64,000 nt of DNA. It comes from Phycomyces nitens (lineage: Eukaryota > Mucoromycota > Mucoromycetes > Mucorales > Phycomycetaceae). Position numbers and translations under genes: made by a program. Within the stretch, counting starts at the first letter, position 1. Each line of letters opens with the position of its first letter. The stretch covers positions 2,728,001 to 2,792,000 of the forward strand of contig JAHRBC010000006.1 of assembly GCA_022702545.1 (NCBI GenBank), given 5' to 3'. This document shows, piece by piece, positions 11,359-24,989 of this stretch. The notes beneath the pieces are model-generated. The model was not told where the DNA came from. It made no database searches and saw nothing but the letters and a program-made list of their open reading frames with translations.

Positions 11359-11780
11359 TGTCACGCTGTGTCTTGGGTCTATCCGTCTTCTGTCCGCCTA
11401 AGACATGCCGATTTATTTCCCTATCACACCATTCTTTTGTTTTGATTTTACCCTACTTTATTTTCTCATTTGTCTCACCAAACCCTTCTTTTTCACGCCA
11501 TCCCACAATTCTTCTAAATAACAAACACATAAATACTTACAAGTGGCTCATAAAATAAAGAACAACTCTTAACTCACAATTAATTTGAATCTGACTCATT
11601 TGCCGAAATACCCTTTCCTGAAGAACAATTGTAGTTGTTTGCCAAGCTACGAATTGTTGGATCCAGTATTAGGCAGCTAATCCATTTCTCTCCATCCTAT
11701 TCTTTTTCATCATGTTTTAACTCTTCCAAATCTTTAACTTCCTGGACATTTTCATCATAAAGACAACACACCGCGTGACA
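11359..11780 (-). mobile_element. LTR of the same family, opposite orientation (422 bp)
   Basis: The reverse complement begins TGTCACGCGGTGTGTTGTC and ends ACACAGCGTGACA, matching the termini of the LTR at 9739–10143. The internal block AATTCGTAGCTT…TTCTTCAG is shared by the two copies. The flanks (ATAC before, ATAT after, on the plus strand) are only three of four identical, so a target duplication is doubtful or mutated. The overall similarity is much lower than expected for two LTRs of one young element. Confidence 0.75.
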
Positions 11781-12580
11781 ATATCACAAAGACAGACGCA
11801 TTGAACAAAATATTAGAGCTACCGAGGTATAAATAAATTCAAAACACTAATTTACTGAATAAAACATGTACTTACCTGCAAACCAACTATATGTACTTCG
11901 AAATTCAATAGATACATCTGTATAAGAATCAATAAGTCAAACATTGGCAGTACCTACAAATAAAATGTCAAAACACATGGTTTGAAATAGAGTTCATAAA
12001 TTGACAGCATTGTACTAATACTAACAGCTATTACAATAGTATTAGAAATTAAAAATAGTTAATAATATGTCGCGATATAGAAATATTTGAAAATCAAACA
12101 AAATATTAATAAAACACACTCGACGTATTACTACATCAAAACAATACACAAAATTTTTATACCCAACAATAAATACTTTACCGTTGAAAATATAGGCCTC
12201 TTTAAAAATTTACATACAATTTAACATACCAAAAATAATTCAGTTGGACATTAAAAAAGTCAATCAATTAGAGAGTTTCCATAATAAAACACTAATAGAA
12301 ACATTAAAAAAAAACAGTTTAAAACGTTATATAACAGTATAGATACTCAAACAATTAATAGATTAGCAATTACCTTTTCTACAAAACTGTTGCAAAAACA
12401 ATTACGTTGTACAACCCTTGAACAAAAAACATCCATATATCCACAAGCTACAATTAGACATACAAATCACAACCCAATTCTATCCTGAACTATTGGGAAT
12501 CAAGAAGGGTTGATATAGTAATCACAATCTATAATAGGATTACTAGATCCATAAACTACAATTAGTAATGGGAATCGAAA
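11781..12580. other. Very AT-rich spacer
   Basis: A-rich sequence without coding potential. A partial, diverged copy of the following satellite is visible from about 12440. Confidence 0.5.
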
Positions 12581-12581
12581 C

Positions 12582-13270
12582 ATCATACCGACCTTGCAGA
12601 CCGGGTATCCAGAAGTGAGATCCATTGACAGTGACCTGGGCCGATGAAACACACTAGATACACAAGCTACAATTAGTAAAAGGAATCCAAGTATGATACT
12701 GACGCCAGATACTGACCATCTAGAAGTGGGATCCGTTGACAGTGACCATGACCGATTAAACAGGCTAAATCCACAACCTACAATTAGTAATAGGAATAGA
12801 AACGTGATACTGACCTTGGAGACCGGCTATCCAGAAGTGGGATCCATTGACGGTGGGCACGACAGATGAAACACACTGAATACGCTACCTACGACAAGTA
12901 ATAAAAATCAAAACATGATACTGACCTAGGAGAGCCGATATCCAGAGTGGGATCCATTGACAGTGGCCATAACCGAAGAGAAGACTAGATCCACAAGCTG
13001 CAATAAGTAATAGGAATCGAAAGATGATACAGACCTTGGACACCAGCTATCCTGAGTGGGATCCATTGACAGTGCCCATGACCGTCGAAGCAGACTAGAT
13101 CCACAAGCTGCAATAAGTAATAGGAATCGAAACATGATACAGACCTTGGCGACCGGCTATCCAGAGTGGGATCCATTGACAGTGACCGTGATCGACGACG
13201 CAGACTTGATCCACAAGCTACAATAAGTAATAGGAATCGATGTATGATACAGACCTAAGAGACCGACCAT
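12582..13270. repeat. Tandem satellite, about 110-bp unit, six copies
   Basis: The word (A/G)TGATAC(T/A)GACC or a close variant recurs at about 12582, 12693, 12804, 12915, 13024, 13134 and 13244, with spacings of 111, 111, 111, 109, 110 and 110 bp. Each unit contains GTGGGATCCATTGACAGTG and CACAAGCTACAATTAGTAAT blocks. Distal units (12915 onward) are more alike and carry the shorter period, so the array seems to have been homogenised from that side. No protein is encoded. Confidence 0.93.
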
Positions 13271-16200
13271 TGACATATTCTCACTGCTTTGGTTGATTGT
13301 GCTTCAATGAGGTGATTTGTTGATCGGAGAGTGTCTCTCCAATTTGAAACATAAGGATTACTATAAGTGTATGAGATACTTATTGTGTTGTCATATATAA
13401 TGTAACTCTTGAGTCGTTTACCTTGTAGAAGCGTGTTTGTTCAAGGCGTTCGTTACAGTGTAAGTAACACATAGTATCGGTGTAACTTGTCTGACGCCAC
13501 CTTTTCATTGTAAGTATGAGTCGCTGGATGTCAACCTTGCTTTGTGGTCCGTGCGCTCGTGTAGTCGGCGACAAGATATAAATGAAATAAAAATGGTATT
13601 GATCAGGATTTGCAAGCATTTCTTTCATATAAATACATCATACCGTCTAGTTGTTTGCGTTTAAGAAGAAGCCCTGAGATTCATCGGCCTTGGTATAGAT
13701 GACTATATGCTTGCACTGATATTCTACAAAGGTATATAAATGGATCGCTAGCTATACTTTGGAGGCACTCTTGCTATAGTTATGCTATTGATAGTGATCC
13801 AGGTGGATGCGCACGTCTAAACGACTTTGGAAGTTGTTTACTATAGTAAAAACGCAAAGTCTCTTTAATTCAAGAGCGACTGTCTATAAAGTGCTTGATC
13901 AAACATGATGACAATAAGTATAAAGACCCTGCTATTGTGCTCACTCGGTGGATGCATCTTGGTTTTGAACAATACGCTCATAATCAGATTACTGATGGTA
14001 GGGATCAATCAACCGTTGGTTAAAGTCCTTTTGTAAATGTCTTTGACATATCCATCCAGACTCTTCATATCATTTGCGTACTGCACATTACCAGGATAAA
14101 AGAGGCTGTCATTCTTATGCGATGGGTTTAATAGAACCCGTTGGCAGAAATGCATTTGACATGGCCACCAAGTTCAATGATGTTTTTGAAAAGGGGAAAA
14201 AGGAAAAGATGCAAAAATCACGGCCTTTTTATACTTTTTTTATGTGCTCCTCATTCTAGACTGTCTGGTGATCATAAGACAACAACCCTCTTGACACAAA
14301 CTTTATTTTTGCATAAATCCATTTCCCCGCCCTCTGTATTGGGAAGAGAGGCACTCGACAAGCTTTTGGATACAAAACATAGTGCTCTGTGCAAGGTTAC
14401 AGCGCACAGACCATCTTGCCATTTCTTTTGTTCACTTTAAAGATGATGATTGCACTTTGCTAATTTAAACAGCTTTGAGGTAAGCGACTTTTTGGCATTT
14501 TCTTGACGGTGTTTTTGCGGGTACCCACCTAGATATTCTGAATATTTCTCATTGGTCTTTCTGAACAACCTTAATTGGATGGTCTGGATATATATGCGGT
14601 TGGGTTCCGGTCACTTTCTGGACCATATATCAGCGGAATAATGACTTGCTTCAAACCATTCTTTATCCTTTGTATTGACTGGCTGCACACACATATTTGC
14701 ATTGCCATTAACTAGAGCTCTCTTTTATCATGTCGTCTATGTAATGTCTTTAATCTTAAAGCTTGTTGTGGTTATTTTATATATATTATATTGTCGTTTT
14801 AAATGTAGTCGAGATCTCTTTTTATATGGCCAATTGACCTGATAACCAAGGTTCATAAATATTTGTGCTTGTACTACACTAGTTTAATTAAATGCATTCC
14901 GAGAATTAATAACACCATTACTACTGTGGGCTATACACCTTGAAAAGTGTCTTTTTGCAGTAAATTTGCTACAAACTGGTCATTAATCTCTACGTATTAT
15001 TAGATACGTTAAAGATATTGGAGTAATAATAATAAAGAGCAGCTTGTATGATCAATTTTTTTATTCAAAAGTGCAGATGGGTTTCCTTGGAGACAAGGCC
15101 GGAATGGATTGTCATGTGCCCACTACTCTGTATCGATATTATGACATTTATCTGTTTCCGTTAATGTTATATCGCTCATGTGACTTTGATCCGATTGGAT
15201 GCTCGGAAGCGATGTTGATTATACTGCCTGATTGTCATGGATCAACCACTTTGGCCTTTGAATCGATTCATACACTTGTTGGCTACAATAGCCATAGTTT
15301 AGATGAACACTCTCTCGTTTACCGCATTAAAAACAACCCGGTATCCATGGAGATATAACAGTTTCTATGGAAACGGAAAACATAAAAAAAAACATGTACA
15401 AAATCATGGGGTTAATCAAGATGGATAAATCGGGATAGTCTATATATTCTCTTATTTATTTGATTTTATATATATATTTTTGTTCTCTTTGTTTCCCATC
15501 AACACTTTTCTAGACTACACCCTCTTTTTATAATTGTATTCAAAGATTTCAGCCATCTAAAATCGAACGGAAGCAGTCGCAGATAAAAGAACACGATATC
15601 AATAGTGCAAAGGAATAGAGATGGTGTAGAAAAGCAAACAGATAAAAGCGAGAATCGACAAAAGATATATAGATAATAATAATTCATCTATGGAAAACAA
15701 GAGTCCTGTCTGTCTAATATAGACCCCCAGAGGTCATTTATTCAATCATTCACATAAAACCAACAATACATTGCACTTGGCAAAGAGCCGCCAGCCATCC
15801 TCAATGCTCTCTTGGTTTCAAAGTGATGTCTTGATATTTACCAATGCCAATATCCCATTGGAGATGACAAGTCATTGACATACTCTTGTATTTTCTTGTA
15901 ATCCACATTCTGGCAGGTAATGGCTGTAAAGAGGTGATGCTTTTGAACCCTCACTAGAAAGTGTCGGCCTCAACATACCCGCCACGTTTATTTTCAAGGT
16001 TCCAGACTATTACAAAACTACCATTTTAGGTAGCTGTTCTAGACTGGATCTTTGCATACATAGGCAGTTGGAAGACCACAATGTTCATTTTCAACATATT
16101 CTCTTTAACAAGTAGTCATTGACTTCTTTACAGACTGGTTTTCAAAATATAGGTATTATACTAAAGACCTTTTGCTTTGTCTCGAGAAAATATCGCAATA

Positions 16201-16480
16201 TTTGATGGCAGTATTTATAGAAAAACTATTCTAGATCAAAATTAATACAAAATCAAGTATAGTAGCTTACTGATTATTTACTAGAGCTCAATTGATGGTT
16301 CTATTTGTTATAAATTATTTAATTTTTCAAAATGTGTATTTAATTTTGAGGTATATGGTTTGTTAGTATCTTTGAAGGGAAATAAGAATACTGTGAGAGT
16401 GTTATTTATTGAAGAAAGAATACTATGATTGCTTATGTACTATTATTCATATTCCCTTGTAATTAGAGTCCCCGTCGTGC
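13271..16480. other. Gene-poor stretch with unassigned open frames
   Basis: Short frames are present (minus 13380–13628; plus 14141–14440; plus 15044–15355), but none shows a domain I recognise or canonical splice continuity. The segment at 13280–14460 has moderate GC and protein-like composition and may be a decayed mobile element. The rest is AT-rich and empty. Confidence 0.35.
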
Positions 16481-16554
16481 AATGGTTGGTTATCACTGTA
16501 GCAGTGTGAAGTGTACGTGTGCCTGGTGTGTAACTGTTCCTGAGATGTTAACTT

Positions 16555-16630
16555 GCCAGGTTCATTAGCAAGTAGTAACCGGAGATCGGTTGTGGAGTCT
16601 GTATTTCACTCAACTGTGGTGTGTATACCA
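16555..16630 (+). repeat. Dispersed repeat, copy B
   Basis: Matches copy A at 11283–11350. Here it adjoins, and seems to interrupt, the 3' end of the MULE transposase relic, because transposase-like coding on the minus strand stops at this boundary. Confidence 0.6.
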
Positions 16631-16639
16631 CAATATGAA

Positions 16640-17410
16640 GCCTGTTGTTCATTCGGAACCCAGGCAAAAGCAATAGGAAAGGATTCAAGGGTCTCCCCTC
16701 CAAGACTATGGATTCCTTCCGCACAAATGAGCGTCATTCCGAGATTGTTGGTGGAGTAAGTTGCGTCTACAACCATTACCTCAGAGAAACAATGGGCTCT
16801 CTCCAGCATCTTTGGATGGGCAAACATAATCCTCCCGAGGGACCCGTTCTTGCTCACAACGTAGCGAACTTGATATCCCTTTGCTTCCATAGCCTTCACA
16901 AGTTTTGTTCCAGCATTCTCAACAATGGGGGCAGAAACCCGAGCAAATGCAGCCTTCATGTTGTCAATATCATTTATGTACAACTTATGGCCAGGGATGG
17001 TGTCATCGTTGATTGCTTTTTGGATCTCACAAGAAGCTTTCTTTGCTCCAATAAGCTTCAGAATATCTCTGCCATCGTCTACAGTCACCTTTGACAATCT
17101 GCCTTTCAGTGTCGATTCTAGACACTCATCATCAAGAGAATGATTGTGATATGCCTCAATATCATGAGTGACTTTCAAAGGAAGATACCCTTTGATGCCC
17201 TTCTTGTAGGAAACCTTCAAGAGATAAGGGCAGCCAGTCATTCCACTCGATGGAATCCTTATTCTGTCTTTGTCTTTGATTTTGCGGGTGTTCTTATACT
17301 GTCCACCCTTGGAAAACTTCAAGTAAACTCAAGTTGGCTTACGGTCTTTGACTGCACGAACAAAGTTCTTGGCAAGGGCATACTATTGCATCTTTCCAAT
17401 TGACATGGTC
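16640..17410 (-). pseudogene. Broken MULE-type transposase with FAR1-like N-terminus
   Basis: On the minus strand the frame shows a FAR1-like DNA-binding segment (KDKDRIRIPSSGMTGCPYLL, then AYHNHSL with the zinc-ligand Cys and His). It is followed by the start of a MULE transposase core with the catalytic-Asp motif VVDATYSTN and the PIAFAWVPNEQ block. Upstream, codons related to …YALAKNFVRAVKDRKP… carry in-frame TAG and TGA stops near 17392 and 17333. Downstream, the rest of the catalytic domain is missing and replaced by the dispersed repeat at 16555–16630. The protein would have moved DNA by cut-and-paste; this copy cannot be autonomous. I could not find terminal inverted repeats. Confidence 0.82.
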
Positions 17411-18475
17411 ATGTCATGGTGGCCACTAGCAGGTGGGGCTGGGAGGGCTTGATGAACAGGATATCATTCCTTTCCATCGATAAAAAATAGTTTCTTTATT
17501 GGTAGGGTTCATAATAAAGTGAGTTCTATAAAGTATTTGTAATTTCAAGTTGGTCATGAGAAAAGGGATCTTGTTGTAATCTCTGGGGAAATGACTAATA
17601 GATGCAATAGATGATTAGTTCTTACAAGATGAGTATACGAAAGAAAAGAAAGTTTTATTTAAAGTCTTTGAATATCTCTTTTTCCAGGACACAACATTTT
17701 ATTCCGTAAACTGGGAACAGGCACTAGATGCCAGACCACAAGTCACTTTCAAAAAGTCTGGTAAAACAAAAACGTCGTGTCCTAAAGATCGCTGTTTTAT
17801 AAATCATCTGTTACTATCATTTGTAATTGCAAATTAATAATGAGTAAAGTAATATTTTTATAATCTCTGAGGAAATGACTAGTTGATTTAATAGATGATT
17901 AACTCTTGCAATATGAGGGCACAAAAAAGAAGAGAAAAAGTCTCGAGTGTTTGGATATCTTTCAAAGCAACCTTTTTACTCCAGAACCAAGGCTCTAGGT
18001 ACCGGTCCACAAGTCACTTTATAAAATCTGGTACAACATAAACCTACTCTTGAGATTACTGTTAAGCTTATTGACGGCTGCAAATGATATTTTCAAGGTA
18101 AATCCATACCCATACGTTTGTAATAATAAATAAATTAGACTTGGCTAGTGGCAAATATCAATCTAAATTTTGGGCCAACAGTATAACTCTAAATGTTGCC
18201 CCATTTCATGTATTTAATTATTATTTAAAATCTAGCAAGAATGCATTGGAATTTCACCTAAACTTTACATTTTATCAAATAGAATATTAAACAATGTAAA
18301 GGTCAGAAATGGTATCTTGGGATCCAATATATACAATAGTTACTTTATGAATCTAGAAACAATGCAAGTATGATGTTTGATTGAATCCAATTTTGACTTG
18401 ATTTTAATAGTCACGATGTGTAAATAGCCTCCACAAGTGAGGTTTGCTTGGGAATGATCGTTTGTGGGATTCATA
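17411..18475. other. AT-rich spacer with an internal similarity
   Basis: No gene. Two segments (about 17575–17790 and 17855–18060) resemble each other: both hold AATCTCTG(G/A)GGAAATGACTA, then GATGATTA, then CAAGTCACTTT. This is an imperfect direct duplication offset by about 280 bp. The end of the region is the upstream region of the LYR-motif gene. Confidence 0.5.
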
Positions 18476-19203
18476 ATGTCAAACTGGATCCACTCTGTGC
18501 AATCAGCACATTGCCTATTGCCCCTGTTGGCAATTCACAATGTAAAACGGTCTTTTGGCAATGTATATACAAGACAGCTCTCGACAGTCAGCGTAGATCG
18601 TCCCTTACTTTCGGCATCCCAACCCATAAAACTATCTCCTGCCGAGAGCCGGAAACTCTATCGTACGTTTCTGCGACAAGGCTCAAAAGCTGTTATGAGT
18701 ACCACTAGACAAAGAAAGCAAATCTGGCAAATTATCCGTGCAAAGTTTAAAGAGAATCTTGACGAAACCGATCCAGAAAAGCTTGGTGATCTTTGGATAC
18801 GATGTAGGTTTGTAGGCAGTGCCTTTAGCTTTTTTTAAAAAACAAACAAACAAACAATTACAGCCCAAAACACCCTGGTATTCCTGGAGAGTGCTGCTCA
18901 AAAGAAAGGACTTGAAAGCAAGATTGTTCGTAACCTGTGTGATTTTCAATTCTACCAGAATCGCTTTAATAATCGGTAAGAGTGTGATTGGCACTAATCA
19001 CAAAACACTTGTGATAAAGATGAGATCAGCGCAGCACTGCAGAATGAGAGGATTTTCGGTTACGATTTGTTTCTGTGATGTGTAGGCCATATGTGATGCC
19101 AAGAAATATGCCAAGTAACGTATCCAATATCCATGCCCACGCCATGGATGACTTGGACCTTGTAATCGAGATGCTCAACCAGGAGTTGGATTTGTGTCTG
19201 TAG
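18476..19203 (+). CDS. LYR-motif mitochondrial protein, three exons
   Basis: Exons 18476–18803, 18864–18975 and 19086–19203 join in phase to a 185-residue protein with canonical GT–AG introns. The first 60 residues are Arg-, Ser- and Thr-containing with almost no acids, as expected for a mitochondrial presequence. Next comes the family signature LYRTFLRQG followed by KQIWQIIRAKF, then a conserved-looking segment LCDFQFYQNRF and a C-terminal helix DDLDLVIEMLNQELD. LYR proteins bind mitochondrial acyl-carrier protein and act as assembly factors for respiratory complexes or Fe–S transfer. Which one this is cannot be told from sequence reading alone. I chose the ATG at 18476 because it gives a credible presequence; an upstream exon is possible. 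Confidence 0.8.
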
Positions 19204-20460
19204 ATATTAGATTATTCTGGCCATTGAACCATTTGATGATTGAACCACAATTGTTATAATTTAATTATCGATAAATACGTCTTTTTAATAGCCACCATGG
19301 ACTCATTGATGCCAATCTATTCAATCATTCTATCAACCCAACCCAACCCAACCCCCCATCTGTTTATTGTATGGATCTAGACCGAGCATGGCTACTATAG
19401 AAACAATTCTGCAAAATAGAATCATCTTGTATGCACATGCCTTTTGAATGTACACCGACATAAATTACAAGAAATAAATAGAATTCCTGCCCAAATCAAC
19501 ACAACAAAAAAAAGTCTCAGTGGCCTTGAGCTGTAGGAGATCTAGGCATGGATGTCCTGTCACTAGAGTCCTTTGACATTGCATTTGACGCCATTAATCT
19601 GGCCTTTTCTGAGGAATATTACTATTCTTCCAATCTGGCCAGTAAATGAGTAGCCTATGTTTCAGGGTTTGACATTCTCAATAGCCGGTTATTGTATACC
19701 CTTGTTTATAAACAAGGGGGTGGCAAGACTTTTTCCCTGCCTTGAGGTCGTGTACTTTGGGTGGGTAATGAGAGCTTTGATCTCTGGGGACTGACAGCGG
19801 AAAACACAAATCTTAATAATAGACATTCTCTCTTGGAATCTAGTTTGTGCTTGTGAATCCAATCTTAATGCAGACCCCTTCTTTATTTTTCTATTCTATT
19901 GACCTACAAACCCGGCCAAACTAAAGGTACCTGAGGTTCACAGGGGGATTTATTGCGTAATGATGATCAATAGAATAGACATCTTGGGCACTTGATACCC
20001 TTGGACTCTTTAATGCCAAATATAGATCATATCAACCTTTCAAGTCCTATGCATATTCTAATGACAGGAAATATATATATATTTAAAGACGATCTATTGG
20101 TATATACGACCCTTTATATATATATATATGATTTCAACTAGGTCAACTAGCTAATGGCTTGTATCTGATAATTGACAGTGTGTTTGTGGGGGAAGCATCA
20201 TCTTTGAACACGCTTATCTATTAGTACGTTTGATACACATGAGCATACCTTTGAGGTATACAATTATGCCTTTGATAGAAGGAAAGGGGGTCGGCAAATA
20301 TGTAGAATGTGCAATACAATAGACCAAAATAGACTCTAGGGGTCAAGAAGAAGGAAAAATCAGTGTCATTTGTACACGCTAGTGGATATGTTTAGACTAG
20401 AGTCAAGCGACCCATTGTACGTGAGCCAACAGAGCTGAATGTATTCTTAGACCCTTTTTT
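19204..20460. other. Intergenic region, one small ORF
   Basis: Mostly AT-rich and low in information. A 33-codon ATG frame at 19548–19649 (MDVLSLESFDIAFDAINLAF…) is acidic and amphipathic but has no supporting feature. Otherwise it is the 3' region of the LYR gene and the upstream region of the secreted-peptide gene. Confidence 0.4.
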
Positions 20461-20461
20461 T

Positions 20462-20540
20462 CATATAAAAGGAGATGAATATCTGACAGCCCAGATACAA
20501 AAAACCATCAACTCATCAACTCATCAACTCATCAAACCTT
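20462..20540 (+). promoter_or_regulatory. Core promoter with TATA box and repeated 5' leader
   Basis: A TATAAAAG box at about 20464 lies about 105 bp before the ATG at 20570. The leader carries four tandem CATCAACT-type octamers (about 20508–20536), directly ahead of CCTTACC and the start context TACCATGA. A TATA box this clear is seen nowhere else in the window and suggests a strongly or conditionally expressed gene. Confidence 0.6.
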
Positions 20541-20569
20541 ACCTGCCTTTCGACCTCTCAATCCTTACC

Positions 20570-20804
20570 ATGAAGTTCTCTGCTATCCTCATCATTGCCT
20601 TTGCTGCTGTGGCCTTTGCTGCTCCTCGTCGCTCTTCCCAGAATGCCATTGGCATCGGAAACGAAGGTCGCGTCAGTGGATTGGTGAGCTTTCTTCCAAC
20701 GTCTTTTCGTGGCCTAATGTTATGTTTGGTAGGGAAACAATCTTTTCAAGGGTGGAATTGCCAGCGACAACTCGAGAAAGAACAGCGTTCGCCAGAGAAA
20801 CTAA
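20570..20804 (+). CDS. Small secreted basic peptide, 61 residues
   Basis: Two exons (20570–20683 and 20733–20804) separated by a 49-bp GT–AG intron join in phase. Residues 1–17/18 form a textbook signal peptide (MKFSAILIIAFAAVAFA with an AFA-type cleavage site). The mature part is about 43 residues, starts APRRSSQ, is rich in Gly, Asn, Ser and Arg, has about eight Arg/Lys against two acids, and has no Cys. A dibasic RR lies directly after the cleavage site. Reading through the intron would give a different tail, but the spliced form ends neatly in NSRKNSVRQRN. The promoter and leader support transcription. No known family recognised; a cell-wall, signalling or antimicrobial role is only a guess. 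Confidence 0.72.
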
Positions 20805-21181
20805 ACGTGATCTATTGATCTTCAAAGCCATTTTGTAATGCCTAATGGCTGTGAGATCTTTTTTCTTTTGATCATCAGAAACTATTTGAGCCATAGCTTT
20901 GTTCACTCACGGTGTTAATTTATTCTAAGCAGCAGTATATCACAACGTTACCCTTTCCTATATCTTTTTTCATCTTTCTTGGCTTGTTTAATAAATCACA
21001 TTTGTGTTTGTAAAATAAGGCCTTTTATGAAGCATTTTCAAGGCTGCCTAGTCTTATGGTATACATTCCAGTCTGGATGGCAAGATATAGACTCTTTAAT
21101 AATGACAAGGGAATAAATGATTTGTATAGGGTAAATGGTATGATGTTTAATTAGATGGAAATTAGATAAATAATACATGGT
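20805..21181. other. Convergent 3' intergenic region
   Basis: Separates the secreted-peptide gene (plus) from squalene epoxidase (minus). The two genes converge here, so it should hold both terminators. Nothing else is seen. Confidence 0.5.
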
Positions 21182-23018
<1,837 letters not shown>

Positions 23019-23538
23019 GTAGATTCAGACAAAGACAAGTAAATGTCAATCAAAAAAAAATGAAAAGAGGGAGAAGAATGCAAGATGACTTTAGAGAATG
23101 TCAAGAAGTTGGTTGTTTCCAGCGTATATTTGTCACGTGAAACGGCCATTGAATCAGGGCAGACATGGCAGCAATCACATGAAGTCATTAAACAGAGAAT
23201 GCAAGTGTAACAATTGCCTTTATTTACAAACAGGAAAAATGTATTGGATTTGGGTAGATTTGATTCCGATTTCCTTTTCCATGAATGTTTGTGTTTTAGG
23301 ATAAAGATAAAAGACGAGTGTATGAAGAAATATGGACAGTGTATAGAATGGAAGAACTATCTTCCGCTGATAGTATTAGTGGACTGTGCATTGAAGTGTA
23401 ACCACAAATAAATAAAAAGTATATAAAGAGATGGAGAAAAGGATTGTTTGAAATACATGCATTATACAGGTAAACACATGTACATTATCCTGCCAAGAAT
23501 ACATTTATCATCCTGAAACCATTCAAAACGCCTTGATG

Positions 23539-23582
<44 letters not shown>

Positions 23583-24050
23583 TTCAATACAGAAAAAGGC
23601 GTCTATAGAGTTATTTCCGTTGGCATATAGTCCAACATGTCAACAATATGTATGCTATTAATTAATTATACATTATATATATATATCGTGCTGTTTTTTG
23701 GGAAAATTAAAGCTCTCCTAAAAACAAGAGATACAAACGCTATCCTCCAGATTAGAGCGCGCCTTGCCGCCTTTTCTATTATTCAGGAGTATTGGCATTT
23801 TTGCTACTGGATTTCCAATTATCTTTCTTAGCAACAACAACAGCATAATAATAATAATATGTTGTCAAGGAGACAAGTTGCAATATATTTAATATGAATT
23901 AGAATTTTGTTCTTCTAATAGACTCATACCAATAATAAAGAGATTTTAGATTCCGCCAAATCAACCATAGAACTTCTTCAACTTTGACACTCTAGTTTCC
24001 TTTCTTTTATATACCAATATACTTTAAGACTTGCAAATCAAGACACAGCA
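23019..24050. other. Intergenic region with (TTA)n microsatellite
   Basis: No gene recognised. A TTA/ATT trinucleotide run of about 14 units lies at about 23541–23583. The start of the region is the squalene epoxidase upstream region. Confidence 0.55.
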
Positions 24051-24640
24051 AGATGTGTCTATTAGAGAAAAATATTCTGGTGTGTCTATATACACCTTTT
24101 CTTTTGACTATGCGGTTTGGCATAGATATGCAGCATCACTCACAACTACTGGTATTTTCTTCCATTCATGATGGATTCCAATATCTAGCTCCTTGCTATT
24201 TTGTGTTGCTGGTAATTATGCCCTTACTATGCAACCAAGACATGCTCATATATTCTCAATAGGGTCAACATCTAGGATGCTTGGTAGTCGTACTATTACT
24301 GGTACACCCCGAGTCTTCTTCTCTGCAAGCTTTGAGTTTTGCATTGAGCATTATCTCTCTTGATAAATAAACTTTGTTGTTTTATATTCATTCAATTTAC
24401 CCAAAAATGCCAAAAAATAATAATAAACATCTTAAAATATCTATGTACGCATACTGGTCAAGCATGTTCTTGCTCGACTTTAAAGAACCAATGTCTCCTT
24501 CCCAACCACACCACTAAAACATAATGGAACCTCTACCAAACTGCATTCTTGGATCTATACATGTTTTTATTTATTTTTCAATATGGTGCCAAACCACAGA
24601 ATCCTCGGTCCAAAAAAAAAGGCGTAAATACTGACGCATC
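24050..24640 (+). repeat. Dispersed degenerate repeat, copy 1
   Basis: Shares, in the same order, several blocks with 40080–40530: CTGGTATT…CC(A/T)TTC, CAATATCTAGCTCC versus CAGTATCCAGCTCC, TGCCCTTRCYATGCAACCAA, CCGAGTCTT(C/T)TT, TCTCTTGA(T/G)AAATAAA and CTGC(A/G)TTCTTGG. An AT-rich, stop-filled sequence, so it is a decayed element of unknown class. Confidence 0.6.
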
Positions 24641-24989
24641 GGTCAAGTTGAAAATATTCCATCTCTAATTAGCTTTTCAAGAGCGATTAAAAGGCACTAA
24701 TTATTTTGGTTTTTTCTGATACCAAATAATATGTAAAAAATAATAACTAGTAAATAGCCCATACTAAATATTTTGAGATCTATCTCTCTACTCATTGCCC
24801 TTTATCTTTTATTTGGTATTGGGAAAACAATGATGTAAGTATTCTTTAAACTTGGCCACCTATATATATATATATATATATAAAGCCAATAATGTTTTAA
24901 TACCTTGTGTAAATGGCGAATGTATGTTGATATAAACATATGCAAACACATATTAGAAAATATGGGTTTTAAGTTTATATTTATTATAA

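Noticed and set aside
7020..13270. CRISPR-like arrays of regularly spaced repeats
   Set aside because: The units are long contiguous tandem repeats without unique spacers, and the genome is eukaryotic.
16465..16500. A-box-like word TGGTTGGTTATCAC suggesting a tRNA or SINE head
   Set aside because: No B-box or foldable cloverleaf follows within the required distance.
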